From Hoyosella sp. YIM 151337 (lineage in GTDB: Bacteria; Actinomycetota; Actinomycetes; Mycobacteriales; Mycobacteriaceae): a stretch of DNA of 64,000 bases. The translations under genes were made by a program, and so were the position numbers. The DNA lies in contig NZ_JAPEIQ010000039.1 in assembly GCF_026041215.1 (NCBI RefSeq), positions 248,001 through 312,000 on the forward strand, read 5' to 3'. Below the pieces are notes generated by a model. The model worked only from the letters and a program-made list of their open reading frames with translations, was not told the origin of the DNA and ran no database searches. Positions 38,099 to 48,138 of the stretch are shown here, in pieces (the first letter of the stretch is position 1; every line of letters begins with the position of its first letter).

Positions 38099-39777
38099 GT
38101 TGCCGGGGGTGCCTCCGCGTCCTCGCCGCCAGAATAGTCCTTTTCACGGGCGGTGAGTGGAACAGGCATGCGCGGCGTCTCGCTCCCCCGCACCAACAAT
38201 GCGACTGGGAGGTCTGCAAAAAGCTGAGCGGCGGCGGCCGCGCGGTGGTGCCGTCTGCCCGTCAGTACGTCGCGCCACCAGCCCTCTGGGAGTGGCAGCG
38301 CGGTATCGCCCCAGTCCGGACGGCCGTCAGATTGAGGTAATGACTCGGGCAGCCGCGTCACGGCAACAACTAACTCGGGAAGCGAGTGCTCGCGCGCCCG
38401 CTCGAATGCGATGACGTGGGTTTGCGCAGCGCCAATGGGAGCGATCGCTTCGTAATCACCGCCGACGAAGAGATCTGGCCGCTCTTCCCGCAACCGCAGT
38501 GCGGAGCGAAAGAGGAAAAACCGGGCGAGATCTGTCGTGTATTCGGCCCTCTCGAGCACCGGGTCGTCCGATTCCGCCGCGCCAAGTTCGACGGCGAGTT
38601 CGCGGCAACGGGCGAGGAGCGTCACGAGGCTATCTGTTTTCTTCCAAAGCTCGCTGCCTGCGGTAACAACCGGCAGGCCGGGACCCATGATGTGCAATAG
38701 GGATGCCGCGACGTTGGTGGTCTGCTGCGCGGGCATCGCGTTGGGTGGTCCAGGTTCCGGCGGCACGGGTACCCCTGAAAGACTGCGGGGCCAATATCGT
38801 GCGACGTCCGCCAGGTAGAGGTGAAGCTCGGAGCGAGGTACGTATCGCTCGGCAGCGGTTGCGCTGGAGGCCGATTTTCGGTGGAACACCCCAGCAATCT
38901 CACGTGTGATGCTCGCTCCGTTGGCGCCGTCGACAGACAGCTCCGCATCGAGCACCTGGGGCTGCCATTCCATCTGGTCGACGACCAGCAAACGGTCTGA
39001 CCCTACGGCCGCGCGCAGCCACTGTAGGTAGCCGCGCGGGTCACCGAGATCCTCGAGTCCGCGAACACACAACCCGTCGAGAATCCCATCTGCCACGAGC
39101 GCACGCAGCTGCGCATGCGTACGGTCAAAGACAGCCGGATCTTCCTGGCGCAGCGCCGCAAACAACGCTGAACCGCGGGCGATGCGATAGTTCGGATGCT
39201 CTTTTTCTGAAACCAATCTGTAAGGCTGGTGGCGAAGCATCTGGTCGACGGGCAAGTGCGAGGTCCCGGCTGCGAGCGGGAACTCAAGGGGGGAACCAGC
39301 GAGTAGCAACCGATCCCCTGAACTGACGACAGGCGTGCTCGCTGCATTGTCCAAATAGGGGAGTCGCAGCTGGTGATACGGATCTGCGTCGAAATCTGCG
39401 TCGACGACGCCGGCGTAGGGGGAGTGTCGTCCGCGAGACAGGACGTCCCACCACCAGGCATTGTCGGCGGGACGCGACACATCCGTGCACGACGGAGTGA
39501 TGTCGATGACCAGCCCGATGTCTCGGGAATGAGCTGCGGTCGCGAGACTGGAGAAATCGTCGAGATCGTACTGCGCCGGTATCACCCCAGTGGCCGCTGT
39601 AGCGGCACTCCCGGAAGGAGCGGCCAGCCACAAATGGGAAATCCCCATCCCAGCGAGATAGGTAAAGAACTCATGCCGGACGCTGACGGGCAGCCAGTTG
39701 CCGCCCCCGTCAAGATTGACCCGGTAAAGCGACACGAGTGGACGCTGCTGGTTGCGCAGCGGTCGTCGGACGGTCAC
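38095..39777 (-). CDS. TreY-like GH13 protein without active-site residues
   Basis: 560 residues against about 760-830 for true TreY. Family landmarks remain: LAGMGISHLWLA (41-52), RHQPYRL (182-188), an NYR motif, and LVADGILDGLC. But the GH13 motifs are ruined. Region I DIVPNH reads DITPSCT (92-98). Region II GLRIDHPDG reads GLCVRGLED (235-243), so both the arginine and the nucleophile Asp are gone. Region III VVEKI reads VVDQM. It cannot be a working trehalose synthase of this type; a binding or scaffold role, or slow decay, remain possible. In mycobacteria the treXYZ genes lie near here; treX and treZ are absent. GTG start. Confidence 0.75.
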   Translation of the reverse strand: MTVRRPLRNQQRPLVSLYRVNLDGGGNWLPVSVRHEFFTYLAGMGISHLWLAAPSGSAATAATGVIPAQYDLDDFSSLATAAHSRDIGLVIDITPSCTDVSRPADNAWWWDVLSRGRHSPYAGVVDADFDADPYHQLRLPYLDNAASTPVVSSGDRLLLAGSPLEFPLAAGTSHLPVDQMLRHQPYRLVSEKEHPNYRIARGSALFAALRQEDPAVFDRTHAQLRALVADGILDGLCVRGLEDLGDPRGYLQWLRAAVGSDRLLVVDQMEWQPQVLDAELSVDGANGASITREIAGVFHRKSASSATAAERYVPRSELHLYLADVARYWPRSLSGVPVPPEPGPPNAMPAQQTTNVAASLLHIMGPGLPVVTAGSELWKKTDSLVTLLARCRELAVELGAAESDDPVLERAEYTTDLARFFLFRSALRLREERPDLFVGGDYEAIAPIGAAQTHVIAFERAREHSLPELVVAVTRLPESLPQSDGRPDWGDTALPLPEGWWRDVLTGRRHHRAAAAAQLFADLPVALLVRGSETPRMPVPLTAREKDYSGGEDAEAPPAT

Positions 39778-40071
39778 TGAACCATCTTGTCACTAACGCA
39801 CGGGCTTCGACCTGCATGACGCGATTTCGTGCTGCATCGTTGCGGAGCCCGAGGGCCAGGCAACCGGCAAGCGCTCGAAGTCCGACTGCGATCAGTGTGC
39901 CTCGTCAGGCAAAACAATGTGCTTGATATTTCAATTCGCTGGGCGGGATATTGAAATTGCAACTTTCAAAATATAAACGACGCTTTGGTGCGAATACGGT
40001 ATTTAAGTTGCAGTGAAGAATCGATAGAATAGCACCGTTACATTTGGACTCAATCTCTCTTGGAGGCTGCA
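39778..40071. other. AT-rich gap with imperfect inverted repeat
   Basis: About 290 bp without a gene between the divergent TreY-like gene and the secreted-peptide gene. From about 39,915 to 40,045 it is clearly poorer in G and C than the rest of the window. TTGATATTTCAAT (39923-39935) and ATTGAAATTGCAA (39950-39962) are inverted with two mismatches and could be a regulator site. TAGAAT at 40025-40030 could be a -10 box for the peptide gene. No RNA gene recognised. Confidence 0.5.
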
Positions 40072-40275
40072 ATGGCCGTCAAACAAAGAATTGGCCGAGT
40101 CCTGGTTGTGGGTGCTCTCGCAGCAGGCGCGACACTCGGGGCGCCCGCTGTCGCAAACGCGGCGCCAGAAATGTGGCCACACCCGCACATCTGTGCGTAT
40201 CCGGGCGGCTTCGGGACTCAGTGGGAGGTGTCGTTTTTCTACGTGACTCTCTTCACGACACCCTGCTTCCCTTGA
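40072..40275 (+). CDS. Small secreted two-cysteine peptide
   Basis: 67 residues from ATG 40072 after TTGGAGG. A clear Sec signal peptide (KQRIGRVLVVGALAAGA...) ends in a likely AVANAA cleavage site. This leaves a mature peptide of roughly 35 residues, aromatic and proline-rich (EMWPHPHICAYPGGFG, ending in FTTPCFP) with two cysteines that could form one disulfide. No family recognised. It has a gene-like start, its own AT-rich upstream region, and stops 16 nt before the convergent lipase stop. It might be a structural cell-envelope peptide, a toxin or a signal; none can be chosen from sequence. Confidence 0.65.
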   Translation: MAVKQRIGRVLVVGALAAGATLGAPAVANAAPEMWPHPHICAYPGGFGTQWEVSFFYVTLFTTPCFP

Positions 40276-40291
40276 TGTCAGGGAACAAGCG

Positions 40292-41410
40292 TTACCGCAT
40301 CAGGCGCGCCAGGAAAGGGGTGGTATCTCCGAGTGACGCGGCCATCGTGCTGTCGTGATTGTCATTGGGGTAGTAACGGACGGCCGCGGGCTGGCCTGTC
40401 GCGCGCAGTTGTGCAGCCAGCAGTTCCGTTAACGGCGCCCAGACCACCACGTCCACCCCTCCCTGTGCGATGAAGAAAGGTCTTTCGTATCCGGATACCG
40501 GGACTTCCATCGCGTCTCGGATTGCTGTGAAGAACGGTGCATCGGTGAGCTGGCGCGAGAACAGTGATCCGATACCGATCCCGCGCACTCTAGCGTGCTG
40601 TTCCCAATAACAGAGGTGCTCGGCATCCGCGATTACGCTGCGGCCCAGCGGCGACAAGTACGAGTCGATGTGCGCTTCGGGATATGCGGCACGCAAGCTC
40701 GCGATGATGTACGAGACGAAGACTGTCAGGCCGGGCTGACCGATATCCGGCAGCCAAGGGCCTGTGGCCGAGATGAGGTACTCCAGATGGGACGGAACGC
40801 CCGTGCCGACTCCACCCCGAAAATCGAGATCCGGAGCGTAACTGGGCGCAAGCCGGGTCGTGAAGAGGGTCGCGTGTCCGCCCTGGGACTGGCCGATCAC
40901 GGCCCACTTTCGTGACAGCGCGGGATCTGCAGCGACGGCGGCGCGCACCATGTCGATAACGCTGTACGCGGTCGGCTCCCCTATGAGGTAGGGGTGGAGG
41001 CCGGGCGCTCCCAGGCCCAGATAATCACTGGCGACGATTACGTAGCCTTGACTGAGCCAATGCGCCAGATATTCGATGTCACGGGCGGAGCGCCCCGCAG
41101 TCGACGGCGCGCAGTCATCTCCCAGTCCGACTGTGCCGTGCGCCCAGGAGAGGATCGGCCATCCGCCGGGTGGCGGGTTTCCTTCGGGAACGAAGATCGC
41201 TCCCGTGACCGGAACAGGTTCATCACGCAGACCGGTGGACCAATAGTGCACGTGGTGGGCGCGCGCGGTTCCAGGTAGCCACAACTGTGCAGGCAACGGC
41301 GAGACAGAGATCAGGGAGCCCGGCAGCGTCGCAGCGGACGCCGCCGGTGGAACACTTAGTGCGACGACGAGGAGTACGAGCAGGGGGAGCATGCGCACGC
41401 GACCCGGCAT
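40292..41410 (-). CDS. Secretory lipase (LIP) family alpha/beta hydrolase
   Basis: 372 residues, ATG 41410 after GTGAGGAC. A Sec signal peptide runs to about residue 27 (VPPAASA). Nucleophile Ser175 sits in GQSQGG, a probable Asp in QGGVDVVVW, and the His in NDNHDST near the C-terminus. ILSWAHGTVGLGDDCAPS is typical of the LIP family of secreted lipases/esterases known from fungi and actinobacteria (mycobacterial LipY-unrelated). Acts outside the cell on acylglycerols or esters. Confidence 0.85.
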   Translation of the reverse strand: MPGRVRMLPLLVLLVVALSVPPAASAATLPGSLISVSPLPAQLWLPGTARAHHVHYWSTGLRDEPVPVTGAIFVPEGNPPPGGWPILSWAHGTVGLGDDCAPSTAGRSARDIEYLAHWLSQGYVIVASDYLGLGAPGLHPYLIGEPTAYSVIDMVRAAVAADPALSRKWAVIGQSQGGHATLFTTRLAPSYAPDLDFRGGVGTGVPSHLEYLISATGPWLPDIGQPGLTVFVSYIIASLRAAYPEAHIDSYLSPLGRSVIADAEHLCYWEQHARVRGIGIGSLFSRQLTDAPFFTAIRDAMEVPVSGYERPFFIAQGGVDVVVWAPLTELLAAQLRATGQPAAVRYYPNDNHDSTMAASLGDTTPFLARLMR

Positions 41411-41479
41411 GTCCTCACTGTATTCGGGTCTAGCGCCGTTCGCCGGCGGAACCGGTGAACGGCGGTCATCCGTAGCGGG

Positions 41480-43642
41480 TCACTCACCCCACCAGCCGGT
41501 GGCTGCGCCGAGCTGTCGGCGCAACTCAGGCACCGTCGTCCGCACGTACGTTGCGCTGAGGTGATTGAAATCTCGGTAGACCAGGATGTTTCCCTGGGCG
41601 GCCCGGCACGTATCGACATCGCAAATTGCATCGCTGAGGTCCAGGGAGCGAAACCCTGGGATCTCGTCCTCGAGAGTGTCAGCAGGATTGGTCGGGCTGA
41701 GTACTTCAGAACGGGTGATGCCGCAGTCTTCGGGGCTGCCACCGGATGCGAGGCAGTCCGCGGGCTCTGGGAAGTGAGGCAGCCACGGTGAGTCGCGCAA
41801 ACCGAGCACACTGATTCCGTTGTCCGACAGGTGCTCGAAAGCCTCCCGGTAATGGTCTGGCAGAAAATCGCCGGGGGAGCCGTGTAATGGGCGAGTGCTT
41901 GTTGTCATAAGGTAGTCCGGCTGTGCGTCAATAACCGCAGCGAGCACTTGCTGGTTCCACTCCCAGCATTGCGGGTAGGGGAAGCCGTCAAAGTGGGTGG
42001 GCTCTGGATTGCTCGACAGCGGGCACGCCATTTTCAGGTAGGTGACGACCCTGAATCCTTCGGCCAGCCCGATTTCGTGCAGCGCCGTGATCCATTGCTC
42101 TGCGTGGGAACCGCCAGCGAGGACGATGGTGCGATCGGCGGTTACATCACCGTATTCACAACTGAGCAGATCAGTTGTGTCGTTGTCGGCGATGCAGCCA
42201 TCGAAAGCAGTCGGCGGATGGTCGTGCCAGGCGTCCAGTGGTGCTGGACGGACCGGTCGTGGCACGGCACGCGCTCCCTCAGTGAGTTCCGTGGCGCCGG
42301 GATATGCGGCAGGATCCAGCGCCTCTCCGAGTCGGTCGGTCCGGTCGTTGAGGTAAATGCGCCAGCCTGCGGCCGCGACAAGGAGGCTCAGCGCCGCAAG
42401 CGCCAGTGCCAGTGCAGGGTACGTTGAACGGTGCCGCCACCGCGCTCGGGACGCCGCCGGGGCAGGATTCTTGTGTGAATAGCGCAGGGGAATCTCGACG
42501 AACTTCAGCGTCAGCCACGCGAATAGCAGCGATGCAGCGACAACGCCAATGCCTTCGACGATCGAAACGGTGGGCGACCCGGTGGCCGCCAGATAGAAGA
42601 TAAGGACCGGCCAGTGCCAGAGGTAAAAGGAGTACGCGAGGGAGCCAAGCCAAACCAGCGGCGGCAGCGCCAGAAAGCGCAGCACCATTGTTGGGTTCGC
42701 GTCCCCACTGGTGGGCCCAGGCGCGCCAGCGAAGATGACAGCGAGTGTGGCGAGCACAGGAACGAGCGCCCACGGACCCGGGAAAAGACGTCCGTCGACG
42801 AGGATGCCGCACAGCAGGATTGCGCCCAGTCCTGTTACTGCGAGCAGTGGACGAAGGGCTGCCGGGATGCGCAGCAGCGGCAGGAACGCCGCCGCGAGCC
42901 CGCCGGCCAGAAGTTCCCATCCACGGGCGAACGAGTCGTAGTAGGCAGTGGCAGGATCGTTCTGAATTGCGATGGCGGCGTACACGAACGAAGCCGCCGC
43001 ACATGCGACGAGCACCGTAATCGCAGCTCGCGCCGCCCAGGTGCCGGCGTCGGGCCGTTTCCCTAGTGTGCGGCGCGTCAGCCATGCCGTGACGTACACA
43101 AGGGCCAGCGTCGCGATAAAGAACTGGCCTTGTACCGACATTGACCACAGATGCTGTAGCGGACTCGTCGTGGGGTCGGCGGCAAGGTAGTCGCCCGCGG
43201 TACGTGCGAGTTGCCAGTTCTGGAAATAGAAAAGGCTGGCGACGATTTGTCCGGTGACCGTGGCCCACTGGGTGGTGGGCAGCAGGAAGAAACCGGCAAT
43301 TCCGACACCAGTGAGAATGGTGACGAGCGCGGGGAGGAGCCGCCGTGCGAGGCGCTTGAGCATGGGCCATGGCGAGAGATCGGACCCGTAGCGCGCGTTA
43401 CGCAGCAGCATACCGACGAAAAAGAACCCGGACAGCGTGAGGAAGACGTCAACGCCCCCGGAAATGCCGAGCGCCCATACGTGATAGATGACAACGAGCG
43501 CGATCGCGAGCCCGCGCAGGCCGTCAAGGTCGTAGCGGTACGGCGCGCGGGGCGGTCGGCGCGCTGCGCTGCGGGGCGGCGCGCTTTCCGGAATTTCCGC
43601 CGATTCCAGGTGTGAATCGGGACTCGAGCTCTTATTCGCCAT
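41480..43642 (-). CDS. OafA/YrhL-type acyltransferase with C-terminal SGNH domain
   Basis: 720 residues. The N-terminal acyltransferase-3 domain (about 30-400, ten or so membrane segments) starts with DLDGLRGLAIALVVIYHV, the usual His-bearing first helix. The C-terminal SGNH hydrolase-like domain (about 480-720) carries AGGSHAEQW (Ser block) and RDFNHLSATY (Asp-x-x-His). Such proteins move acyl groups across the membrane onto cell-wall sugars or lipids. A membrane acyltransferase of this type lies between the tre genes and bioA in mycobacteria too, so this is a syntenic family member. Confidence 0.9.
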   Translation of the reverse strand: MANKSSSPDSHLESAEIPESAPPRSAARRPPRAPYRYDLDGLRGLAIALVVIYHVWALGISGGVDVFLTLSGFFFVGMLLRNARYGSDLSPWPMLKRLARRLLPALVTILTGVGIAGFFLLPTTQWATVTGQIVASLFYFQNWQLARTAGDYLAADPTTSPLQHLWSMSVQGQFFIATLALVYVTAWLTRRTLGKRPDAGTWAARAAITVLVACAAASFVYAAIAIQNDPATAYYDSFARGWELLAGGLAAAFLPLLRIPAALRPLLAVTGLGAILLCGILVDGRLFPGPWALVPVLATLAVIFAGAPGPTSGDANPTMVLRFLALPPLVWLGSLAYSFYLWHWPVLIFYLAATGSPTVSIVEGIGVVAASLLFAWLTLKFVEIPLRYSHKNPAPAASRARWRHRSTYPALALALAALSLLVAAAGWRIYLNDRTDRLGEALDPAAYPGATELTEGARAVPRPVRPAPLDAWHDHPPTAFDGCIADNDTTDLLSCEYGDVTADRTIVLAGGSHAEQWITALHEIGLAEGFRVVTYLKMACPLSSNPEPTHFDGFPYPQCWEWNQQVLAAVIDAQPDYLMTTSTRPLHGSPGDFLPDHYREAFEHLSDNGISVLGLRDSPWLPHFPEPADCLASGGSPEDCGITRSEVLSPTNPADTLEDEIPGFRSLDLSDAICDVDTCRAAQGNILVYRDFNHLSATYVRTTVPELRRQLGAATGWWGE

Positions 43643-43803
43643 ACGAATTGGGGACTATAGCCGCTTGTCGTGAAGTAAAGGAATCATCAAAATTTCCGTC
43701 GTACCGATAAAGGGTATGTGATCGTTTCGTTAATGTCGCGCGCAACCTTCGGTTTTCGCTGCTCTGCCGCGCGTGTCGGCGTTGCTGGGCGTAGGGTCAG
43801 AAC

Positions 43804-44841
43804 ATGACCAACGTCATACCGGATCGGGCTTCGCATGGTGTTCGCCAGCCGTCGGAAGACGACTTCGGCACTCTGTTTGCACCGCTGCGCCCGGAGATCA
43901 TGGCGCACTGCTATCGCATGCTGGGGTCGGCGCACGACGCGGATGATGCCGTTCAAGAGACGTATCTTCGCGCGTGGCGCGCCTTCAGCGATTTCGAGGG
44001 CCGCTCTTCGGTGCGGACTTGGCTATACCGCATCGCGACGAACGTGTGTCTCACCGCTATCGAGGTACGCGGCCGCCGGGCCATGCCGTCAGGGCTCGGG
44101 CAGGAACCGAGTGATCCACGAGGCACACTCGAACAACGCCACGAGATCCCCTGGCTCGAACCGATTCCCGACGCATGGATGCCGCGCGACGACGACCCGG
44201 CGGCGGTAACCACAGGCAGGTCAAGCGTTCGGCTTGCGCTGATCGCCGCGCTGCAGCACCTGCCGCCCCGGCAGCGCGCAGCCCTTCTGATGAAAGAGGT
44301 ACTGCAGTGGCAGTCCAGCGAGATCGCTGACGCGCTCGGTGCGAGCACCGCCTCGGTCAACAGCAGCTTGCAGCGGGCGCGGGCGCAGCTCGACAAGATC
44401 TCGCCACGCGAGGACGACATCACGGAGCCTGCGGAATCGGACAAGCGGGTGTTGCTCGACAGGTTCGCCAGTGCGCTTGAAAGCAAAAACATTCCGGAGA
44501 TCGTCCAGTTGTTCACCAGCGATGCTGTGTGGGAAATGCCACCGTTCATCGGCTGGTATCGGGGGCCAGCGGATATTGGCGCGCTAATCGACACGCAGTG
44601 CCCGGCAGGGCCTGGGGAGCTAGCGGTTGTGCCGATTTCGGGCAACGGCCAGCCTGGCTTTGGCGTGTACATCTGGAGCGGGGGCGGACTGTGGGAAGCG
44701 TTCCAGCTGCAGGTTCTCGACGTCAGTGCGCAGGGAATCCGGCACGCGGCTGTCTTCTTCGACCTCGAGTTGTTCCGGGCGTTTGGGCTGTCTCACACAC
44801 TTTCGGTTCACGAGCTTGCCGAGTTGCGATCACGCGCCTGA
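43804..44841 (+). CDS. sigG: ECF sigma factor, SigG-like with SnoaL-like C-terminal domain
   Basis: 345 residues. Sigma region 2 (about 25-95) includes LRPEIMAHCYRMLGSAHDADD and RTWLYRIATNVCLTA. Region 4 (about 140-195) includes LPPRQRAALLMKEVLQW. A C-terminal SnoaL-like domain (about 215-330) includes VWEMPPFIGWYRG. This layout is that of mycobacterial SigG and related ECF factors whose fused domain tunes activity in place of an anti-sigma factor. Target promoters unknown. It ends 78 bp before bioA. Confidence 0.87.
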   Translation: MTNVIPDRASHGVRQPSEDDFGTLFAPLRPEIMAHCYRMLGSAHDADDAVQETYLRAWRAFSDFEGRSSVRTWLYRIATNVCLTAIEVRGRRAMPSGLGQEPSDPRGTLEQRHEIPWLEPIPDAWMPRDDDPAAVTTGRSSVRLALIAALQHLPPRQRAALLMKEVLQWQSSEIADALGASTASVNSSLQRARAQLDKISPREDDITEPAESDKRVLLDRFASALESKNIPEIVQLFTSDAVWEMPPFIGWYRGPADIGALIDTQCPAGPGELAVVPISGNGQPGFGVYIWSGGGLWEAFQLQVLDVSAQGIRHAAVFFDLELFRAFGLSHTLSVHELAELRSRA

Positions 44842-44919
44842 CACTGTCGGTTCTAACCCCGGCCGGTCGACGAACGCAGATCCGGGACCGCATTCGTAGT
44901 CTGGTGCGGGCACCGGATA

Positions 44920-46233
44920 GTGTCGGTTGTCGTGGTGTCGCAAGAACTGAACGAGCCAGACATTGCTGCGCTGGATGCGAAGCATGTGTGGCACCCGTAC
45001 GGAGCGTTCCCGCCCTCCACCGCGCCGCTGGTAGTCGAGAGCGCGTCGGGCGTCAGGCTGCGCTTGAGCGGCGGCATCGAGCTCGTCGATGGGATGAGTT
45101 CCTGGTGGGCGGCTATCCACGGCTACCGGCACCCCGTGCTCGACGGAGCAGCGAAGCAGCAGCTCGCGCGAATGTCTCATGTGATGTTCGGCGGGCTTAC
45201 TCACGAGCCGGCTGTGCGGCTAGCGCGCACCCTCGTCCAGATGACTCCGGACCCTCTGCAGAAGGTGTTCTTCGCTGACTCCGGGTCTGTCTCCGTGGAA
45301 GTCGCGGTGAAGATGTGCCTGCAGTATTGGCGCAGCCGGGGGCGCCGGGAAAAGCACCGGTTGCTGACGTGGCGCGGCGGCTATCACGGTGACACGTTTA
45401 CGCCGATGAGTGTGTGCGACCCGGACGGTGGCATGCACACCCTGTGGACGGACATCCTCGCGCAACAAGTCTTCGCGCCCAAGCCGCCCGCGGCGTATGA
45501 CCCGGCGTACGTCGAGACACTTGCGGGTCTCATGAGGGAACACGCCGATGAACTCGCAGCGGTGATCGTCGAACCCATTGTTCAGGGGGCTGGCGGGATG
45601 CGCTTTCATGACGCGCGGTATCTGGCTGAGCTTCGCCGACTGTGCGACGAGAACGACGTGTTGCTGATCTTTGACGAGATTGCCACGGGCTTCGGCCGCA
45701 CTGGCGAGATGTTTGCCGCTGATCACGCCGGTGTGAGTCCGGACGTGTTGTGTCTCGGCAAAGCTCTCACCGGTGGATATCTCACCCTCGCTGCGGTGCT
45801 CTGCACCGAGGGGGTCGCGGAGACAATCACCGCTGGTGAGGCGGGTGGACTGATGCACGGACCGACGTTCATGGCGAATCCGCTTGCCTGCGCGATCGCT
45901 GAGGCATCAATCGAACTGCTGGTGTCGCGTGACTGGCGCGCCGAAGTCTCCGGTATTGAGGCGGTGCTGCGGGAGCGCCTCGCTCCCGCCGAGGCGCTCC
46001 CAGGAGTGCGTGAGGTGCGGGTTAAGGGCGCGATTGGGGTCATTGAGTTAGCAGCACCCGTGCCGATGCAGCGTGCCACAGACACTGCTGTGAGCCACGG
46101 CGTGTGGCTGCGGCCGTTCCGTAACCTCATCTACGCGATGCCGCCGTTCATCTGCTCACGTGCTGATGCCGCCCACATCGCGGATGCGATGGTCGCAGTC
46201 GCTGAGGTATCGGTGCCGGGGGTGACGCGTTGA
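44920..46233 (+). CDS. bioA: Adenosylmethionine-8-amino-7-oxononanoate aminotransferase
   Basis: 437 residues. [10 protein letters not shown] near the N-terminus is the BioA signature, Asp252 lies in [12 protein letters not shown], and the PLP lysine Lys281 in [14 protein letters not shown]. It transfers the amino group of S-adenosylmethionine to KAPA, giving DAPA. First gene of the biotin operon; its stop overlaps bioF by 4 nt. The GTG at 44920 is one of several nearby GTGs, so the first few residues are uncertain. Confidence 0.95.
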   Translation: MSVVVVSQELNEPDIAALDAKHVWHPYGAFPPSTAPLVVESASGVRLRLSGGIELVDGMSSWWAAIHGYRHPVLDGAAKQQLARMSHVMFGGLTHEPAVRLARTLVQMTPDPLQKVFFADSGSVSVEVAVKMCLQYWRSRGRREKHRLLTWRGGYHGDTFTPMSVCDPDGGMHTLWTDILAQQVFAPKPPAAYDPAYVETLAGLMREHADELAAVIVEPIVQGAGGMRFHDARYLAELRRLCDENDVLLIFDEIATGFGRTGEMFAADHAGVSPDVLCLGKALTGGYLTLAAVLCTEGVAETITAGEAGGLMHGPTFMANPLACAIAEASIELLVSRDWRAEVSGIEAVLRERLAPAEALPGVREVRVKGAIGVIELAAPVPMQRATDTAVSHGVWLRPFRNLIYAMPPFICSRADAAHIADAMVAVAEVSVPGVTR

Positions 46234-47366
46234 CGGGACCTGATCCATTCGCGTGGCTCGATGGTGCGGCCGAGCGGCGCAGGTCCGCTGGACTGCACCG
46301 GGACCTTTTTGTGCGGCGCACGGGGGACACCTACGTCGACCTGGCATCGAACGATTACCTTGGCTTGTCCCGGCACCCTGACGTAATCACTGGTGCTGAG
46401 TCAGCGCTGCGCCGATGGGGGGCAGGCGCGACGGGCTCGCGGCTGGTTACGGGAACCACGGAAGAACATGGACAGCTTGAAAGCGAGCTGGCGGACTTCA
46501 CAGCATTCCCGAGTGCGCTTGTGTTCTCTTCCGGATACATGGCGAACATCGCCGCGGTCACTGCCCTCAGTGACTCAGACACCTTGATCGTGTCGGATGC
46601 GGCGAGTCATGCATCGCTGGTCGATGCGTGCAGACTTGCCCGGGGTCGCGTTGTCATTGCGCAGCATTGTGACGTGACGTCGGTGCGCTCAGCGCTCGAA
46701 GAACGCGACGAAGAGCACGCTCTGGTAGTGACGGATTCCGTCTTCAGTGCGGATGGCGATCTCGCTCCGTTGCGCGGACTGCACGCGGTGTGCCGGGAAA
46801 ACGATGCGGTGCTCGTGGTTGACGAGGCGCACGGTATTGGTGTTCGGGGTGCGGGCGGACGCGGTCTCGTGCATGAGGTGGGCCTCGCCGGGGAACCTGA
46901 CATCGTCGTGACGATGACGCTGTCGAAGGCGCTGGCCAGTCAGGGCGGGGCCGTTATCGCGGATGACCGGATTCGGGAGCATCTGATAAACAGCGCTCGT
47001 ACCTTCATTTTCGACACCGGTCTCAGCCCGGCAGCGGTCGGTGCCGCCCGGGCAGCGCTGCAGGTGCTGCGCAGTGAGCCTGAGCGGGCCAAGGCGGTGC
47101 TCACCCATGCCGCGGTCCTTGCGCAGGCTGCGGATGTCGCTGAGGTGCCGGAGTCAGCTGTCGTGTCCGTCGTTCTCGGTGCCGCGGAGACCGCGGTCGC
47201 GGCGGCTCAGCGGTGTTTAGCGGCGGGGGTGCGCGTAGGCTGCTTCCGGCCACCCTCTGTCCCGCCCGGGACGTCGCGCCTGCGGCTGACCGCGCGAGCT
47301 GATCTCACCGCACAGGAACTGGAGTTCGTGTCAGATGTGCTGCGCCGTGTAGCAGGGGAGGCGTAA
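46230..47366 (+). CDS. bioF: 8-amino-7-oxononanoate synthase
   Basis: 378 residues, PLP-dependent. Conserved [13 protein letters not shown] (38-50), [11 protein letters not shown] and the PLP lysine Lys233 in [10 protein letters not shown]. It joins pimeloyl-ACP or -CoA with alanine to make KAPA, the substrate of BioA. The start lies inside the bioA stop and the gene ends directly before bioD, so all three are translated together. Confidence 0.95.
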   Translation: MTGPDPFAWLDGAAERRRSAGLHRDLFVRRTGDTYVDLASNDYLGLSRHPDVITGAESALRRWGAGATGSRLVTGTTEEHGQLESELADFTAFPSALVFSSGYMANIAAVTALSDSDTLIVSDAASHASLVDACRLARGRVVIAQHCDVTSVRSALEERDEEHALVVTDSVFSADGDLAPLRGLHAVCRENDAVLVVDEAHGIGVRGAGGRGLVHEVGLAGEPDIVVTMTLSKALASQGGAVIADDRIREHLINSARTFIFDTGLSPAAVGAARAALQVLRSEPERAKAVLTHAAVLAQAADVAEVPESAVVSVVLGAAETAVAAAQRCLAAGVRVGCFRPPSVPPGTSRLRLTARADLTAQELEFVSDVLRRVAGEA

Positions 47367-48080
47367 ATGGCTGTTCTCGCGGTAACAGGCACCTCCACCG
47401 GTGTTGGTAAGACCGTCGTCACTGCCGCGCTGGTGGTGCTCGCCCAGTCCGCGGGCTTGCGAGTGGCGGTGTGCAAGCCCGCACAGACCGGTATCGGCGC
47501 TGGAGAACCAGGTGACCTGGCCGATGTGCGGCGACTGGCGGGGCCAGTTGAAGTCAGTGAACTCGCTCGTTATCCCGAGCCGCTCGCGCCGCTGACAGCG
47601 GCGCGGCGCAGCGAACAGCCGTTGTTGACGATCGACAGCGTGGTCACGGAGATACGCAGGCTCGATGCTGCCTGCGATCTGGTGATCATCGAAGGCGCCG
47701 GAGGCGTGCTTGTTGAACTCGGCGCCGATGGTTTTACGCTGCGGGACGTCGCGGCGGCCGTCGATGCGGGCGTACTAGTTGTCGTCGCGGCCGCTCTCGG
47801 TACACTGAACCACACAGCACTCACTGTCGAGGCACTGGAACGCAGCGGCGTGCGCTGCACTGGAATTGTGGTCGGTGCCTACCCATCCGAACCTGACCTC
47901 GCGATGCGGTGCAATCTCGATGACCTTCCCCGCGTAGCCAGGAGCCCATTGGTGGGCGTCCTGCCTCAGGGCTGCGGGCAGTTGACGCATACCTCGTTCG
48001 CGGCCCAAGCCCGGTCATGGTTCACGCCCGGATTCGCAGAGCGGCTTCCGTTATTGAATCGGGAGCCCAGTTCACAATGA
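47367..48080 (+). CDS. bioD: Dethiobiotin synthetase
   Basis: 237 residues. The P-loop GTSTGVGKT (8-16) and the acidic [10 protein letters not shown] segment mark the BioD family. It forms the ureido ring of dethiobiotin from DAPA, CO2 and ATP. The ATG follows the bioF stop with no gap. bioB follows after 58 nt. Confidence 0.95.
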   Translation: MAVLAVTGTSTGVGKTVVTAALVVLAQSAGLRVAVCKPAQTGIGAGEPGDLADVRRLAGPVEVSELARYPEPLAPLTAARRSEQPLLTIDSVVTEIRRLDAACDLVIIEGAGGVLVELGADGFTLRDVAAAVDAGVLVVVAAALGTLNHTALTVEALERSGVRCTGIVVGAYPSEPDLAMRCNLDDLPRVARSPLVGVLPQGCGQLTHTSFAAQARSWFTPGFAERLPLLNREPSSQ

Positions 48081-48138
48081 AGACTGCCGGTAAGGCACAC
48101 TGACTAGCGTTGCGCAAGAAATACGAGGAGAGATCTTA

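Noticed and set aside
43692-43717. ATTT-N16-GGGTAT before the SigG-like gene
   Set aside because: The -35 half is poor and the region is AT-rich, so a chance match is likely.
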